From HGM12587 sp964602445 (GTDB lineage: Bacteria; Bacillota; Clostridia; Lachnospirales; Lachnospiraceae): DNA of 59,602 nucleotides. Positions 42,389-50,821 of the stretch are shown one piece after another. The notes below the pieces were generated by a model that saw only the letters and a list, made by a program, of their open reading frames with translations, did not search any database and was not told the origin of the DNA. The position numbers were made by a program, and so were the translations under genes. How positions within the stretch are numbered: position 1 is the stretch's first letter; each line of letters starts with the position of its first letter. The stretch is taken from positions 1 to 59,602 of the forward strand of contig CAZRQV010000009.1 of NCBI GenBank assembly GCA_964602445.1. Direction: 5' to 3'.

Positions 42389-43410
42389 TGTGTAAAAAGA
42401 TAATCAGCTTTCTGTTGACTTCCGTTTTGATCTGTGCCGCACTGACCGGCTGCGGTTCTGAAGGCAGTCCGATTTCCGATACTGCTTCTGAAAAACAGAA
42501 TTTAGAAAAAATTACTTTTGTACTGGATTGGACACCAAATACCAATCACACCGGTCTTTATGTAGCTCAGGAACAAGGATTTTTTGAAGAAGCCGGACTG
42601 GACGTAGAAATCGTACAGCCGCCGGAAGACGGTGCTGTGGTACTGGTCGCTTCCGGAAAAGCCCAATTCGGTGTTTCTTTTCAGGATTCCCTTGCTTCTG
42701 CCTTTGCAGGCAACGATCCCCTTCCGGTTACAGCCGTGGCTTCCGTGATCCAGCATAACACTTCCGGTATCATTTCCCGCAAAGGGGAAGGAATGGATAC
42801 TCCAAAAGGAATGGAAGATCACAGCTACGCCACATGGAATGGGCCGATCGAACTGGCAACGGTTCAGCAGGTTATGGAAGCCGATGGCGGAGATTTTTCC
42901 AAACTTGATCTGATTCCAAGTACTGTGACCGATGAAGTTTCTGCCTTAAAAACAAATTCCGTAGATTCTATCTGGATCTTCTATGCATGGGCTGGAATCA
43001 AAACCGAACTGGAAGAACTGGAAACAGATTACTTTGCATTTGCTGACATCGATCCGGTCTTTGATTACTATACTCCGGTCATCATTTCCGGCAACCGATT
43101 TTTAGAAGAACATCCGGATACTGCAAAAGCATTTTTATCCGCACTTTCCAAAGGATATACATTTTCCATGGAACATCCGGAAGAAGCCGCAGAAATTCTT
43201 TGCAATGCTGCACCGGAACTTGACCGTGATCTTGTCCTTGCCAGTCAGATTTATCTTGCAGACCAGTATCAGGCCGATGCACCGTACTGGGGATCTATCG
43301 ATCCGGAACGCTGGAATGCATTTTATCAGTGGGTCAACGAACATCAGCTGACAGAAGAACCGATTTCTTTAGATACCGGATTTTCCAATTCCTATTTACC
43401 GGAACACTAA
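42388..43410 (+). CDS. thiY: HMP/thiamine-precursor-binding lipoprotein (ThiY, NMT1/THI5-like)
   Basis: 340 aa from ATG 42388 (AAGGAG upstream; it overlaps the permease stop by one base). Lipoprotein signal with lipobox ALTGC (Cys at about 22). NMT1/THI5 domain: KITFVLDWTPNTNHTGLYVAQEQGFFEEAGLDVEIV, ASGKAQFGVSFQDSLASAFA. Binds the pyrimidine moiety of thiamine (HMP or formyl-aminopyrimidine) outside the membrane and delivers it to the permease. Confidence 0.92.
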   Translation: MCKKIISFLLTSVLICAALTGCGSEGSPISDTASEKQNLEKITFVLDWTPNTNHTGLYVAQEQGFFEEAGLDVEIVQPPEDGAVVLVASGKAQFGVSFQDSLASAFAGNDPLPVTAVASVIQHNTSGIISRKGEGMDTPKGMEDHSYATWNGPIELATVQQVMEADGGDFSKLDLIPSTVTDEVSALKTNSVDSIWIFYAWAGIKTELEELETDYFAFADIDPVFDYYTPVIISGNRFLEEHPDTAKAFLSALSKGYTFSMEHPEEAAEILCNAAPELDRDLVLASQIYLADQYQADAPYWGSIDPERWNAFYQWVNEHQLTEEPISLDTGFSNSYLPEH

Positions 43411-43454
43411 CATTGCCCATTGTATTTTTAACCATTGAACCAAAGGAGAATTCC

Positions 43455-44207
43455 ATGTCCATTTTAAAAGTCGATCACGTTTCTAAATCCTTTGAAGGAG
43501 AACCGATCATTCAAAATATTTCGCTGGAATTAAATGAAGGGGAACTGGTTTCCCTTCTGGGCGTCAGCGGCGGCGGAAAAACCACCCTCTTTAATATCAT
43601 TTCCGGTCTCAGCCTGCCGGACAAAGGTTCCATTTATCTGAACGGAGAAGAGATTACCGGAAAACCGGGAAACATCAGCTATATGCTGCAAAAGGATCTT
43701 CTGCTGCCTTACCGCACCATCGAAGATAATGTGGCACTTCCTTTGCTGATCCGGGGTGTAAAAAAAGCTGAAGCCCGAAAAACGGTCAGAAACTATTTTG
43801 CAGAATTCGGACTGGAAGGTACAGAGCGGAAATATCCTTCCCAATTATCCGGTGGAATGCGGCAGCGGGCTGCACTTTTACGCACATATCTTTTTTCGGA
43901 GAAGGTCGCACTTCTGGATGAGCCCTTTTCCGCATTGGATATGCTGACCAAACGTTCTGTGCATGAATGGTATCTGGATATTATGGAAAAGATCCATCTT
44001 TCCACCCTGTTCATTACCCATGATATTGATGAAGCAATCCTGTTATCCGACCGCATTTACCTGCTGACCGGAAAACCGGGACAGCTCACAAAGGAAATCC
44101 TCATTCGGGAACCTCGATCCCATCGAAAAGATTTCCAGCTTTCAGAAGCGTTTCTTCATTATAAAAAAGAAATCCTCTCCCATCTGGAAGGATTTCCTGC
44201 GGAATAA
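43455..44207 (+). CDS. thiZ: ABC transporter ATPase, thiamine precursor uptake (ThiZ-like)
   Basis: 250 aa from ATG 43455 (AAAGGAG upstream). Walker A LLGVSGGGKTTLFNII (about 36-51), signature LSGGMRQRAALLRTYL, Walker B KVALLDEPFSALD and the H-loop LFITHDIDEAI. It energises the ThiXY importer. Family: nitrate/taurine/ThiZ-type ATPases. Last gene of the riboswitch-controlled unit; no terminator hairpin is obvious in the next 50 nt. Confidence 0.92.
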   Translation: MSILKVDHVSKSFEGEPIIQNISLELNEGELVSLLGVSGGGKTTLFNIISGLSLPDKGSIYLNGEEITGKPGNISYMLQKDLLLPYRTIEDNVALPLLIRGVKKAEARKTVRNYFAEFGLEGTERKYPSQLSGGMRQRAALLRTYLFSEKVALLDEPFSALDMLTKRSVHEWYLDIMEKIHLSTLFITHDIDEAILLSDRIYLLTGKPGQLTKEILIREPRSHRKDFQLSEAFLHYKKEILSHLEGFPAE

Positions 44208-44259
44208 CCAATTTTAGATGTACTATTTCATCAAAAGTTTGTATTTTTTGTGTTCTGAC

Positions 44260-44371
44260 TTTACACTTCTTGATTTTCTATTTATAGTAAAGAGAGTGTC
44301 TGCCGGCCAAAGGGGGATTTCCATTGGCTCGGCAGACTTCCTGTAAACGGAGATTTCTATCACGTTTATCG
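44260..44371 (+). promoter_or_regulatory. Promoter and structured leader of the surface protease gene
   Basis: TTTACA (44260-44265) and TATAGT (44283-44288) at 17-nt spacing. The leader then has two hairpins: GTCTGCCG...CGGCAGAC (44298-44337) with inner CCAA/TTGG, and GTAAACG...CGTTTAT (44343-44369). It matches no riboswitch I know. Confidence 0.5.
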
Positions 44372-44413
44372 TCACCATTTCGGGTTTTTACCATTTTAAA
44401 GTTAGGAGAAGTT

Positions 44414-46936
44414 ATGAAAAAAACAGTATTAACGAGAGTGCTGTCAGGAATCCTGACCGCATCCATGCTGCTTGGCACCATGCCTGTATCTGCAGCAGAA
44501 AACACTGCTGTAGTTTCTGCGGAAACTGCTGCAACAGACGAAACACCAGATTACATTTTAGGCCGTCCTATGACAGAAGAAGAGATTGCCGAACAGCAGG
44601 CGATTGCTGCGGAAGCCTTAAAAACCAACGGCTATATTCCTATGGAATCTTCCGATGTTCCGGAAACACTTGCCGTAGATGAATCTTCAATTCTTGCAAG
44701 AGCCGTAATCCCTTCTTTTTATGATTCCAGAGAAGAAGGCATCGAAACACCGGTCAGTGACCAGTCCCCGTATGGTACCTGCTGGTCTTTTACTGCGATG
44801 ACATTATTAGAAAGCAGTCTGCTGAGCAAGGGATATTCCTATACCAATCTTTCAGAATCTCATTTGGCTTATTTTGCCAATTTTTCCGCACCGGAACCTC
44901 TGAACAATCAGTACAAAGACAGTATGAATAACAAGAATCCCCTTGGATATGCCGATATGGGCGGAAACAATTATTTAAGTTACACTACGCTTTCTGCCTG
45001 GAGAGGTGCGGCAGCCGAAACAACCGCTCCATACAGCAAACTGGAACAGGGCTTTTCCAATACGGTTTCTGAAGCCTACGGCAGCACTGTTGCTCACCTT
45101 CAGGGCTTTTACCGAATCGATGCTTCTAACAAAAATATGATCAAATCTGCAATCATGGAACATGGGGCTGTCGGTGCAGGATATTATCATGAGGATATTT
45201 ACTGTAACTATAATACTGTTGCCTATTTCTATCCATATGGATATGCTACCATGAACCATGCCATTACGATCATCGGCTGGGACGATCATTACAGCAAAGA
45301 AAATTTCTGGGACGGATGGCGTCCTTCTGCTGACGGTGCCTGGATCGTGAAAAACTCCTGGGGTACCAACTGGGGAAATGACGGATATTTCTATATTTCC
45401 TATGAAGATGAAACACTGGGAGAATTTTACGTTTTCGATACGGAAACCAGCGATAATTACGATCACTGCTATCAGTATGACTTAACTTCATCCCTTGGCG
45501 GCGGTTATATTCCTGTCCGAAAAGCAGCATCTGTATTTCATGCCAAAGCAAACAACGGAAAACCGGAATATTTAAAAGCAGTATCCCTTGGTCTTACCGC
45601 TTCGGTAAATGTTGAATATGCCATTCAGATTTACAAAAATCCAACCGATGCATCGAATCCTTCCAGCGGAACTCCGATGCTTTCCAAACCACAGACCGGA
45701 AAAACAACCTTAGCCGGATACTATACGATTCCTTTAGACCGTACTTTAAAACTGAGTGCCGGTGATACCTTTGTTGTTGAATTTTCCTTCCCTGATTACA
45801 CCTATGTGGACTGTGAATATCCATATGATGATCATAACGGTTATGTCGTAACTGCTTCTTCCAAATCCAGAGAAAGCTACATTTATCAGTACGATGAATA
45901 CGGATGGTACGATCTCGGCCGTGAAGAATTAGGAAACCTTCGTATGAAAGCATTTACCTGTGATTCCAGAAGCCAGAACAACGATGGAACCGGCGATATT
46001 TTTACCAACGATGTTTACCGAATTGCCGGAGCTACCCGTTATCAGACTTCCTTCTCCATCGCAGATGCTTTCATGGAAAGTAAATCTCTGGATCAGTTCC
46101 AGAATGTGATCATCGCCTGCGGAAGAAGCTTCGCAGATGCTCTGGCCGGAAGTTATCTTGCCGGCAAAAAACAGGCTCCGATCCTGATGTACAACAACAA
46201 ATCGGGAAATTCCAATGTGGCTGATCTGGTCAGCTATATCAAAGAAAATCTTGCCGCTAACGGAACTGTCTACCTTCTGGGAGGCAAATCCGCTGTCGGT
46301 GCTGATGTAGAACGTGCCCTTTCCAATTATCACGTAAAACGACTGGGCGGAAATACCCGATATGAAACTAATCTTTTGATTCTGGAAGAAGCCGGAATTG
46401 AGGATGAAGAAATCTTAGTATGTACTGCACAGACTTTTGCAGACAGCTTATCCTGCTCTGCTGCAGATCGTCCGATCCTGCTGGTAAACAGTAAGACCAA
46501 TGTACTGACAGAAGGACAGAAACAATTCCTCCGCAGCGTTGCCGGCAATCCAATCTATGTGATCGGCGGTGAAAGTGCTGTCAGCTCTGCACTGGAAACC
46601 CAGTTAAAAAACTATGGCTCTGTAACCCGAATCGGCGGTAAATCAAGATACGAAACTTCTGTACTGATCGCAGAAACATTCTTTGATCAGCCGAACTCCG
46701 CTGTTTTTGCTTATGCAAAAAATTTCCCTGACGGACTTTGCGGAGGTCCGCTGGCATCTGCCAGAAACTGTCCTCTGATCCTGACTGCTTCCGGAAAAGA
46801 AGCTGACGCTCTCTCCTACACAAGCAATTATCAGATCAGCGAAGGAATCATTCTTGGCGGTTCCAGCCTGATCAATGATTCTGTGACTGTGAAACTTTTC
46901 CGTCTGAACAGCAAAGATCAGATCAAACTTTGGTAA
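44414..46936 (+). CDS. Secreted papain-family (C1) cysteine protease with CWB2 anchor
   Basis: 840 aa from ATG 44414 (AGGAGA upstream). Signal peptide about 1-30 (ends PVSAAE). A pro-region of about 65 residues follows. The C1 domain (about 100-345) has catalytic C123 in SPYGTCWSFTAM, H282 in MNHAITIIGWDD and N314 in IVKNSWGTNWG. A lectin-like beta domain (about 350-515) comes next, then three CWB2 repeats (about 533-840), for instance VYRIAGATRYQTSFSIADAF. The layout resembles Clostridioides difficile Cwp84/Cwp13, which process surface-layer proteins. It shares its anchor type with the glycosidase at 33-39 kb, so both are probably held on the same wall polymer. Substrate is unknown. Confidence 0.93.
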   Translation: MKKTVLTRVLSGILTASMLLGTMPVSAAENTAVVSAETAATDETPDYILGRPMTEEEIAEQQAIAAEALKTNGYIPMESSDVPETLAVDESSILARAVIPSFYDSREEGIETPVSDQSPYGTCWSFTAMTLLESSLLSKGYSYTNLSESHLAYFANFSAPEPLNNQYKDSMNNKNPLGYADMGGNNYLSYTTLSAWRGAAAETTAPYSKLEQGFSNTVSEAYGSTVAHLQGFYRIDASNKNMIKSAIMEHGAVGAGYYHEDIYCNYNTVAYFYPYGYATMNHAITIIGWDDHYSKENFWDGWRPSADGAWIVKNSWGTNWGNDGYFYISYEDETLGEFYVFDTETSDNYDHCYQYDLTSSLGGGYIPVRKAASVFHAKANNGKPEYLKAVSLGLTASVNVEYAIQIYKNPTDASNPSSGTPMLSKPQTGKTTLAGYYTIPLDRTLKLSAGDTFVVEFSFPDYTYVDCEYPYDDHNGYVVTASSKSRESYIYQYDEYGWYDLGREELGNLRMKAFTCDSRSQNNDGTGDIFTNDVYRIAGATRYQTSFSIADAFMESKSLDQFQNVIIACGRSFADALAGSYLAGKKQAPILMYNNKSGNSNVADLVSYIKENLAANGTVYLLGGKSAVGADVERALSNYHVKRLGGNTRYETNLLILEEAGIEDEEILVCTAQTFADSLSCSAADRPILLVNSKTNVLTEGQKQFLRSVAGNPIYVIGGESAVSSALETQLKNYGSVTRIGGKSRYETSVLIAETFFDQPNSAVFAYAKNFPDGLCGGPLASARNCPLILTASGKEADALSYTSNYQISEGIILGGSSLINDSVTVKLFRLNSKDQIKLW

Positions 46937-46957
46937 TCTGATCCCAAAGCAAACCAT

Positions 46958-47007
46958 AAAAATCCCGAAAACAGATCGGCTTGTCCCACATCTGTTTTCG
47001 GGATTTT
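46958..47007. terminator. Bidirectional terminator between protease and alarmone synthetase genes
   Basis: Stem AAAATCCCGAAAACAGAT / ATCTGTTTTCGGGATTTT (18 bp) with a 13-nt loop and T-runs on both strands, between converging genes. Confidence 0.88.
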
Positions 47008-47023
47008 CTAGTTTAGATTTTCT

Positions 47024-47731
47024 TTATTCTACATCATAGGTGTTGACTTCTTCTACGTGCTGACGCAGCGCATCCATTCTTGCATCCAGTTCTGCACTTA
47101 ATTCTGCACAATCTAACAGCTCTTTTGCCATATCTTCTGTAAATTCAAAATCTTTTTTATAACACAGCTGATGTTCCAGACTTGCCCAAAAATCCATGGC
47201 AATGGTACGAAGCTGGATTTCTACCTGCATTAATTTCTTTTCATGTTCCAGAAAGATCGGCACTGTAACGATCAGATGCAGACTGCGGTAACCATTTGGT
47301 TTTGGATTCTGTATGTAATCTTTTTTTTCCAACAGAGTGATGTCATCCTGTTTTAAAAGTGCATCTGCCAAAAGATACACATCATCGATAAACGGACAGA
47401 CAACTCTCACTCCTGCCACATCATGAATATGTTCTTCAATCATTTCCAAAGAAAATGGCAGTTCCCGTCGTTCTAATTTTTCTTTGATACTTTCCAGACG
47501 TTTCAGACGGCTTTTGATCCCATTGATGGGATTGCGGTCGTAACGAAGGGAAAATTCTTCATTTAATACATTAAACTTTGTCTCTACTTCCATGATCGCA
47601 CATCGATAATATGCCATTAGTCTGTTATAGTTCTGAAGAATTCCTTTAGACCACTGCATCATGTCTTCGTTAAAAAAAGCATCTAACAATTTCCGTTCCC
47701 GTACTTTATCTTCTAATACACTACTTTTCAT
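47024..47731 (-). CDS. relQ: Small alarmone synthetase (RelQ/YjbM-like GTP pyrophosphokinase)
   Basis: 235 aa from ATG 47731 (GGGGG upstream; a longer frame to 47788 lacks a site). The RelA/SpoT synthetase domain (about 40-195) has INGIKSRLKRLESIKEKL, HDVAGVRVVCPFIDDVYLLAD, PNGYRSLHLIVTVPI and MQVEIQLRTIAMDFWASLEHQL. No HD hydrolase, TGS or ACT domain, so a single-function small synthetase making (p)ppGpp from ATP and GTP/GDP. The C-terminal helix mediates tetramers in RelQ. Monocistronic. Confidence 0.93.
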   Translation of the reverse strand: MKSSVLEDKVRERKLLDAFFNEDMMQWSKGILQNYNRLMAYYRCAIMEVETKFNVLNEEFSLRYDRNPINGIKSRLKRLESIKEKLERRELPFSLEMIEEHIHDVAGVRVVCPFIDDVYLLADALLKQDDITLLEKKDYIQNPKPNGYRSLHLIVTVPIFLEHEKKLMQVEIQLRTIAMDFWASLEHQLCYKKDFEFTEDMAKELLDCAELSAELDARMDALRQHVEEVNTYDVE

Positions 47732-47875
47732 TATTTTACCCCCTGAGTCAATGGCTTTTGTCATCTCTATTTTAACATAATTCCCCATAAGAACCTATGA
47801 TATTTCGATAAAGTTTCTAAAAACTTTATATTTAAAAACCTTTCACATCCATACAAGAATGTTCCTTGGCAACAA

Positions 47876-47902
47876 AAAGGAGTGCCGCTCTGCGACACTC
47901 CC
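47876..47902 (-). terminator. Terminator after the ABC ATPase gene
   Basis: Minus-strand GGAGTGTCGC / GCGGCACTCC with one mismatch, followed by TTTTT. Confidence 0.85.
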
Positions 47903-47918
47903 AAAAATATTTTGATGA

Positions 47919-49085
47919 TTAGAATTCCAGATTCTTTCCTGTTTCTTTGTCGAATACATGAGCAACGCTTCCGCTGAATGTAAAGCCGATTGCATTACCC
48001 ATAGCGACTGTTTCATTACCAAGTGTTGGGATGATCAGGATTACATCCTGTCCTTCATAAGATACGTGGTAATGGATTTCGCTACCCATCATTTCAGATA
48101 CATCTACAACACCTTTCAGAAGGTTTTCACCTTTTAATGTCAGATGTTCCGGTCTTACGCCTAATGAGATTTCCTGTTCTGCTACGTTGTTTGCAGCAAG
48201 TCTAGCCTGTTTGTCTTCTGATAATTCTACAGTTACTCCGCCAAGTCTTACTGCATATTTGCCGTTATTCTTAACGAGTTTTGCATCGAAGATGTTCATA
48301 CGAGGCATTCCAATGAATCCTGCTACGAACAGGTTTGCCGGATGATCGAATACTTCCTGAGGTGTTCCTACCTGCTGGATTACACCATCTTTCATGATAA
48401 CGATTCTGTCACCAAGTGTCATAGCTTCTGTCTGGTCATGTGTTACATAAATGAATGTTGTATCGATTCTCTTACGTAATTTGATGATTTCAGCACGCAT
48501 CTGGTTACGAAGTTTTGCATCCAGGTTTGATAAAGGTTCGTCCATGAGGAGAACTTTAGGATTACGAACAATCGCACGTCCGATTGCAACACGCTGTCTC
48601 TGTCCACCGGAAAGAGCCTTTGGTTTTCTTTCTAAGTATTCTGTAATACCAAGAATCTGTGCTGCTTCACGAACTTTTTTATCGATTTCTGCTTTGTCCA
48701 TTTTTGCAAGTTTTAATGGGAAAGCCATGTTTTCATATACTGTCATGTGTGGGTATAAAGCATAGCTCTGGAATACCATTGCGATATCTCTGTCCTTAGG
48801 TGCTACATCGTTTACACGTTTTCCGTCGATGTATAAGTCACCGCCGCTGATTTCTTCCAGACCTGCAACCATACGGAGTGTTGTGGATTTACCACATCCT
48901 GATGGTCCTACAAGTACGATGAATTCTTTGTCAGCGATTTCCAGGTTGAATTCCTGAACAGCTACAACACCTTCTTCTGTTACAAGAAGATTTGTTTTCT
49001 TTTCTTCCTGACCTTTTTTCACTTTTTTCTTCTTTTCTGCGTTTGGATAAACTTTTTTAATGTTCTGTAAAGATAAGCTTGCCAT
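47919..49085 (-). CDS. ugpC: Sugar ABC transporter ATPase (MsmK/UgpC/MalK type)
   Basis: 388 aa from ATG 49085 (AAAGGAA upstream). ABC domain (about 1-255): Walker A LVGPSGCGKSTTLRMVAGLE, signature LSGGQRQRVAIGRA, Walker B VLLMDEPLSNLD, H-loop YVTHDQTEAM. The C-terminal MalK-like regulatory OB domain (about 260-388) includes SLGVRPEHL. No permease or binding-protein gene is near, as is usual for the shared MsmK ATPase that powers several sugar importers. Odd feature: a Lys/Glu-rich insertion of about 27 residues (about 15-42) between the first strands, absent from typical MsmK. Confidence 0.93.
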   Translation of the reverse strand: MASLSLQNIKKVYPNAEKKKKVKKGQEEKKTNLLVTEEGVVAVQEFNLEIADKEFIVLVGPSGCGKSTTLRMVAGLEEISGGDLYIDGKRVNDVAPKDRDIAMVFQSYALYPHMTVYENMAFPLKLAKMDKAEIDKKVREAAQILGITEYLERKPKALSGGQRQRVAIGRAIVRNPKVLLMDEPLSNLDAKLRNQMRAEIIKLRKRIDTTFIYVTHDQTEAMTLGDRIVIMKDGVIQQVGTPQEVFDHPANLFVAGFIGMPRMNIFDAKLVKNNGKYAVRLGGVTVELSEDKQARLAANNVAEQEISLGVRPEHLTLKGENLLKGVVDVSEMMGSEIHYHVSYEGQDVILIIPTLGNETVAMGNAIGFTFSGSVAHVFDKETGKNLEF

Positions 49086-49149
49086 GATTAAATTCCTTTC
49101 TTTATCTATCATCTATGTGACACCTTCCGGTCACTTTCTAACTGTGTTT

Positions 49150-49158
49150 ATTATAGCA
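49150..49158 (-). promoter_or_regulatory. Extended -10 promoter of the ABC ATPase gene
   Basis: Minus-strand TGCTATAAT, about 65 nt upstream of the ATG; the same extended -10 form as before dnaD and the first kinase gene. Confidence 0.55.
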
Positions 49159-49185
49159 AAAGACTCCCTTGAAAAAAAGACAAAA

Positions 49186-49208
49186 AAACCTGCAGAAACC
49201 TGCAGGCT
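49186..49208. terminator. Terminator beyond the regulator gene
   Basis: CCTGCAG-AAAC-CTGCAGG hairpin with A/T runs on both sides. On the minus strand it probably ends the transcript of the 49661-50734 gene after passing through the repeat element. Confidence 0.7.
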
Positions 49209-49212
49209 TTTT

Positions 49213-49633
49213 TATACTTTTTTGCAGCTGGCTTTTTACAAGCACCATCTTCTGCCCCTATTTGTGCTCCGCAGGGCGTCGTCGGCTCCAACTAATCCAA
49301 GTACTTCTAAGCACTCGCAGGAGAGCCTGCTTCGCGAAGAAGTACTAGGATGGATTTTCCGCCTCCTTTGGCCAAATGCATCGCAAAACAGGGGACAGAT
49401 GCTGGTGCATGACAAAATTTACAGCTTACAGCCGTAGTGAGGGAGCACTGTCCAAAGCACGGTGTTAAGTGGATGAGTCCGAAGATCCAGCACTAGCAGC
49501 TCATTAATGAGGAAGCCTTTGCTGACGAATTTAGGAGCTGGTTGTGATTAGCTGAGGAGGAAGGAACCTGCCGGGCGTGACAGTCTCCATCCTACGGCGT
49601 AAATTTTAAAAATACATGTTGCGAAAAAGTATA
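49213..49633 (+). repeat. Long copy of the MITE-like element with two extra loop segments
   Basis: 421 bp. Termini form inverted repeats TATACTTTTTTGCAGC / its partner TATACTTTTTCGCAAC. The shared parts match the compact copy at 76-235 in reverse orientation. Two segments are extra: 49281-49382 (102 bp, inside the first hairpin loop, itself folding AGTACTTCT/AGAAGTACT around GCAGG/CCTGC) and 49425-49583 (159 bp, inside the second hairpin loop, with CACTGT/ACGGTG, CTCATTAATGAG and CCAGC/GCTGG pairings). No ORF or transposase. It lies between a regulator gene and the downstream terminator, so it is probably transcribed with that gene. Confidence 0.65.
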
Positions 49634-49660
49634 ACCTTAGAAATTTACCGGAAACAGATT

Positions 49661-50734
49661 CTACCGCAGATATTCCTGCAGCAGTGCCAAAAGCTCTTTT
49701 TTGGTCTTGCAGTCGCAGATGGTCATATATTTTTTTACCCGATATTTTACATTTCCTTCTGTCATATAACTGCTGTCTGCGATTTCACTGTACGTTGCTC
49801 CGTCCAGCAGCAGGGCAATGATATGATGATCCATATCATCCGCATCTCTTAACAGCTGTTCCATTTTCGCCATAGAGAGCAACTCCGGATCCAGCCCCTG
49901 GAACGCATCTTCTGTCTGTGTCGTTTCTGACCATTGCTCTTTGACCGGAATCTCACAGACACTGCCTTTCACTCTCAGCGTAACTTCCGCAGTTTCCCGT
50001 ACCTGGGAAGACATATCCATCACTGCCATAGCTGCCGCCCCGTACGCTTCCAGATTCAGATCTGCCAGATGAATCCATTGATTATATTTTGAATGCCGCA
50101 ATACTTCTTCAAAGGATAAGATCACCAGTTTCTCCAAAAGCTCCGGTGCTTCCTTATACAGTTTTTTTACCAGAGAAATGGCTGTATACCCATTGATGCA
50201 AAGAACCGCATCATAAGCTGCCGCTTTTGGTAAAAACATGCGGAAACAGTTTTCCAGATTTCCGGTATTATGAAACACATCATCTCCGGATTTTAAATAT
50301 CCGGAAAAAAGTTCTGTACGTTCCGCATCCATATCACTCCTATGATTGGCACCGTACAATGCAATCTTCTCTCTTCCTGCTTGATACAATTTCTGCTGCA
50401 GCAGCTCTGCCGTATTTCTCAGATTCGGACAGATTCCGTGGTAACGAACTCCGGAAAAAGAAAGATTTCTGCTGCTCAATACAATCGGCGTACTGCCGGA
50501 GCCATTACACTGCCGGATCATTTCCAGCAGCCATTCTCCTGTCACACCCAAAATACAGACCTGTTCTTCCGCCCCTGCTTCTGCGGCGCTTTTCCGCTGT
50601 TCACAGCTGATACGGCGTTTCTTTAATTCTTTTAAAAGACCGCCCAGAATCTGTTTGCACCAGATGGTTTCTTCGTAAAACTTTTCACAGACGATCACGA
50701 CCTTTTTTTGCATACTCATTGATCTTATTTTCAT
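49661..50734 (-). CDS. Periplasmic-binding-fold sensor with C-terminal LuxR-type HTH
   Basis: 357 aa, cytoplasmic. The middle (about 95-265) looks like the LacI-type periplasmic-binding fold: TPIVLSSRNLSFSGVRYHGICPNLRNTAELLQQKLYQAGREKIALYGANHRSDMDAERTELFSGYL, AYDAVLCINGYTAISLVKKLY, IHLADLNLEAYGAAAMAVMDM. The last 60 residues form a LuxR/GerE-like helix-turn-helix: HHIIALLLDGATYSEIADSSYMTEGNVKYRVKKYM. This reverses the LacI order (HTH first). It probably senses a small ligand, perhaps a sugar given the MsmK-like ATPase gene next door. The exact start is uncertain: two more ATGs lie within seven codons and the upstream AAGGAG is 21 nt away. Confidence 0.7.
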   Translation of the reverse strand: MKIRSMSMQKKVVIVCEKFYEETIWCKQILGGLLKELKKRRISCEQRKSAAEAGAEEQVCILGVTGEWLLEMIRQCNGSGSTPIVLSSRNLSFSGVRYHGICPNLRNTAELLQQKLYQAGREKIALYGANHRSDMDAERTELFSGYLKSGDDVFHNTGNLENCFRMFLPKAAAYDAVLCINGYTAISLVKKLYKEAPELLEKLVILSFEEVLRHSKYNQWIHLADLNLEAYGAAAMAVMDMSSQVRETAEVTLRVKGSVCEIPVKEQWSETTQTEDAFQGLDPELLSMAKMEQLLRDADDMDHHIIALLLDGATYSEIADSSYMTEGNVKYRVKKYMTICDCKTKKELLALLQEYLR

Positions 50735-50821
50735 GTCACACTCTTGTGAACATTTCTCCTTCTATCTGCCATTATTCCATATCGAAAACTTTTTCTCAAA
50801 TCTATAAAATCTGTGATTTTC

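Noticed and set aside
44975..45466. 163-codon minus-strand ORF inside the protease gene
   Set aside because: Antisense shadow of the C1 protease domain. The sense frame carries all catalytic motifs.
49425..49583. HEARO/IS605-type guide RNA
   Set aside because: Some features are suggestive, but I could not match the conserved core or find an associated nuclease gene, so it stays an unnamed structured segment.
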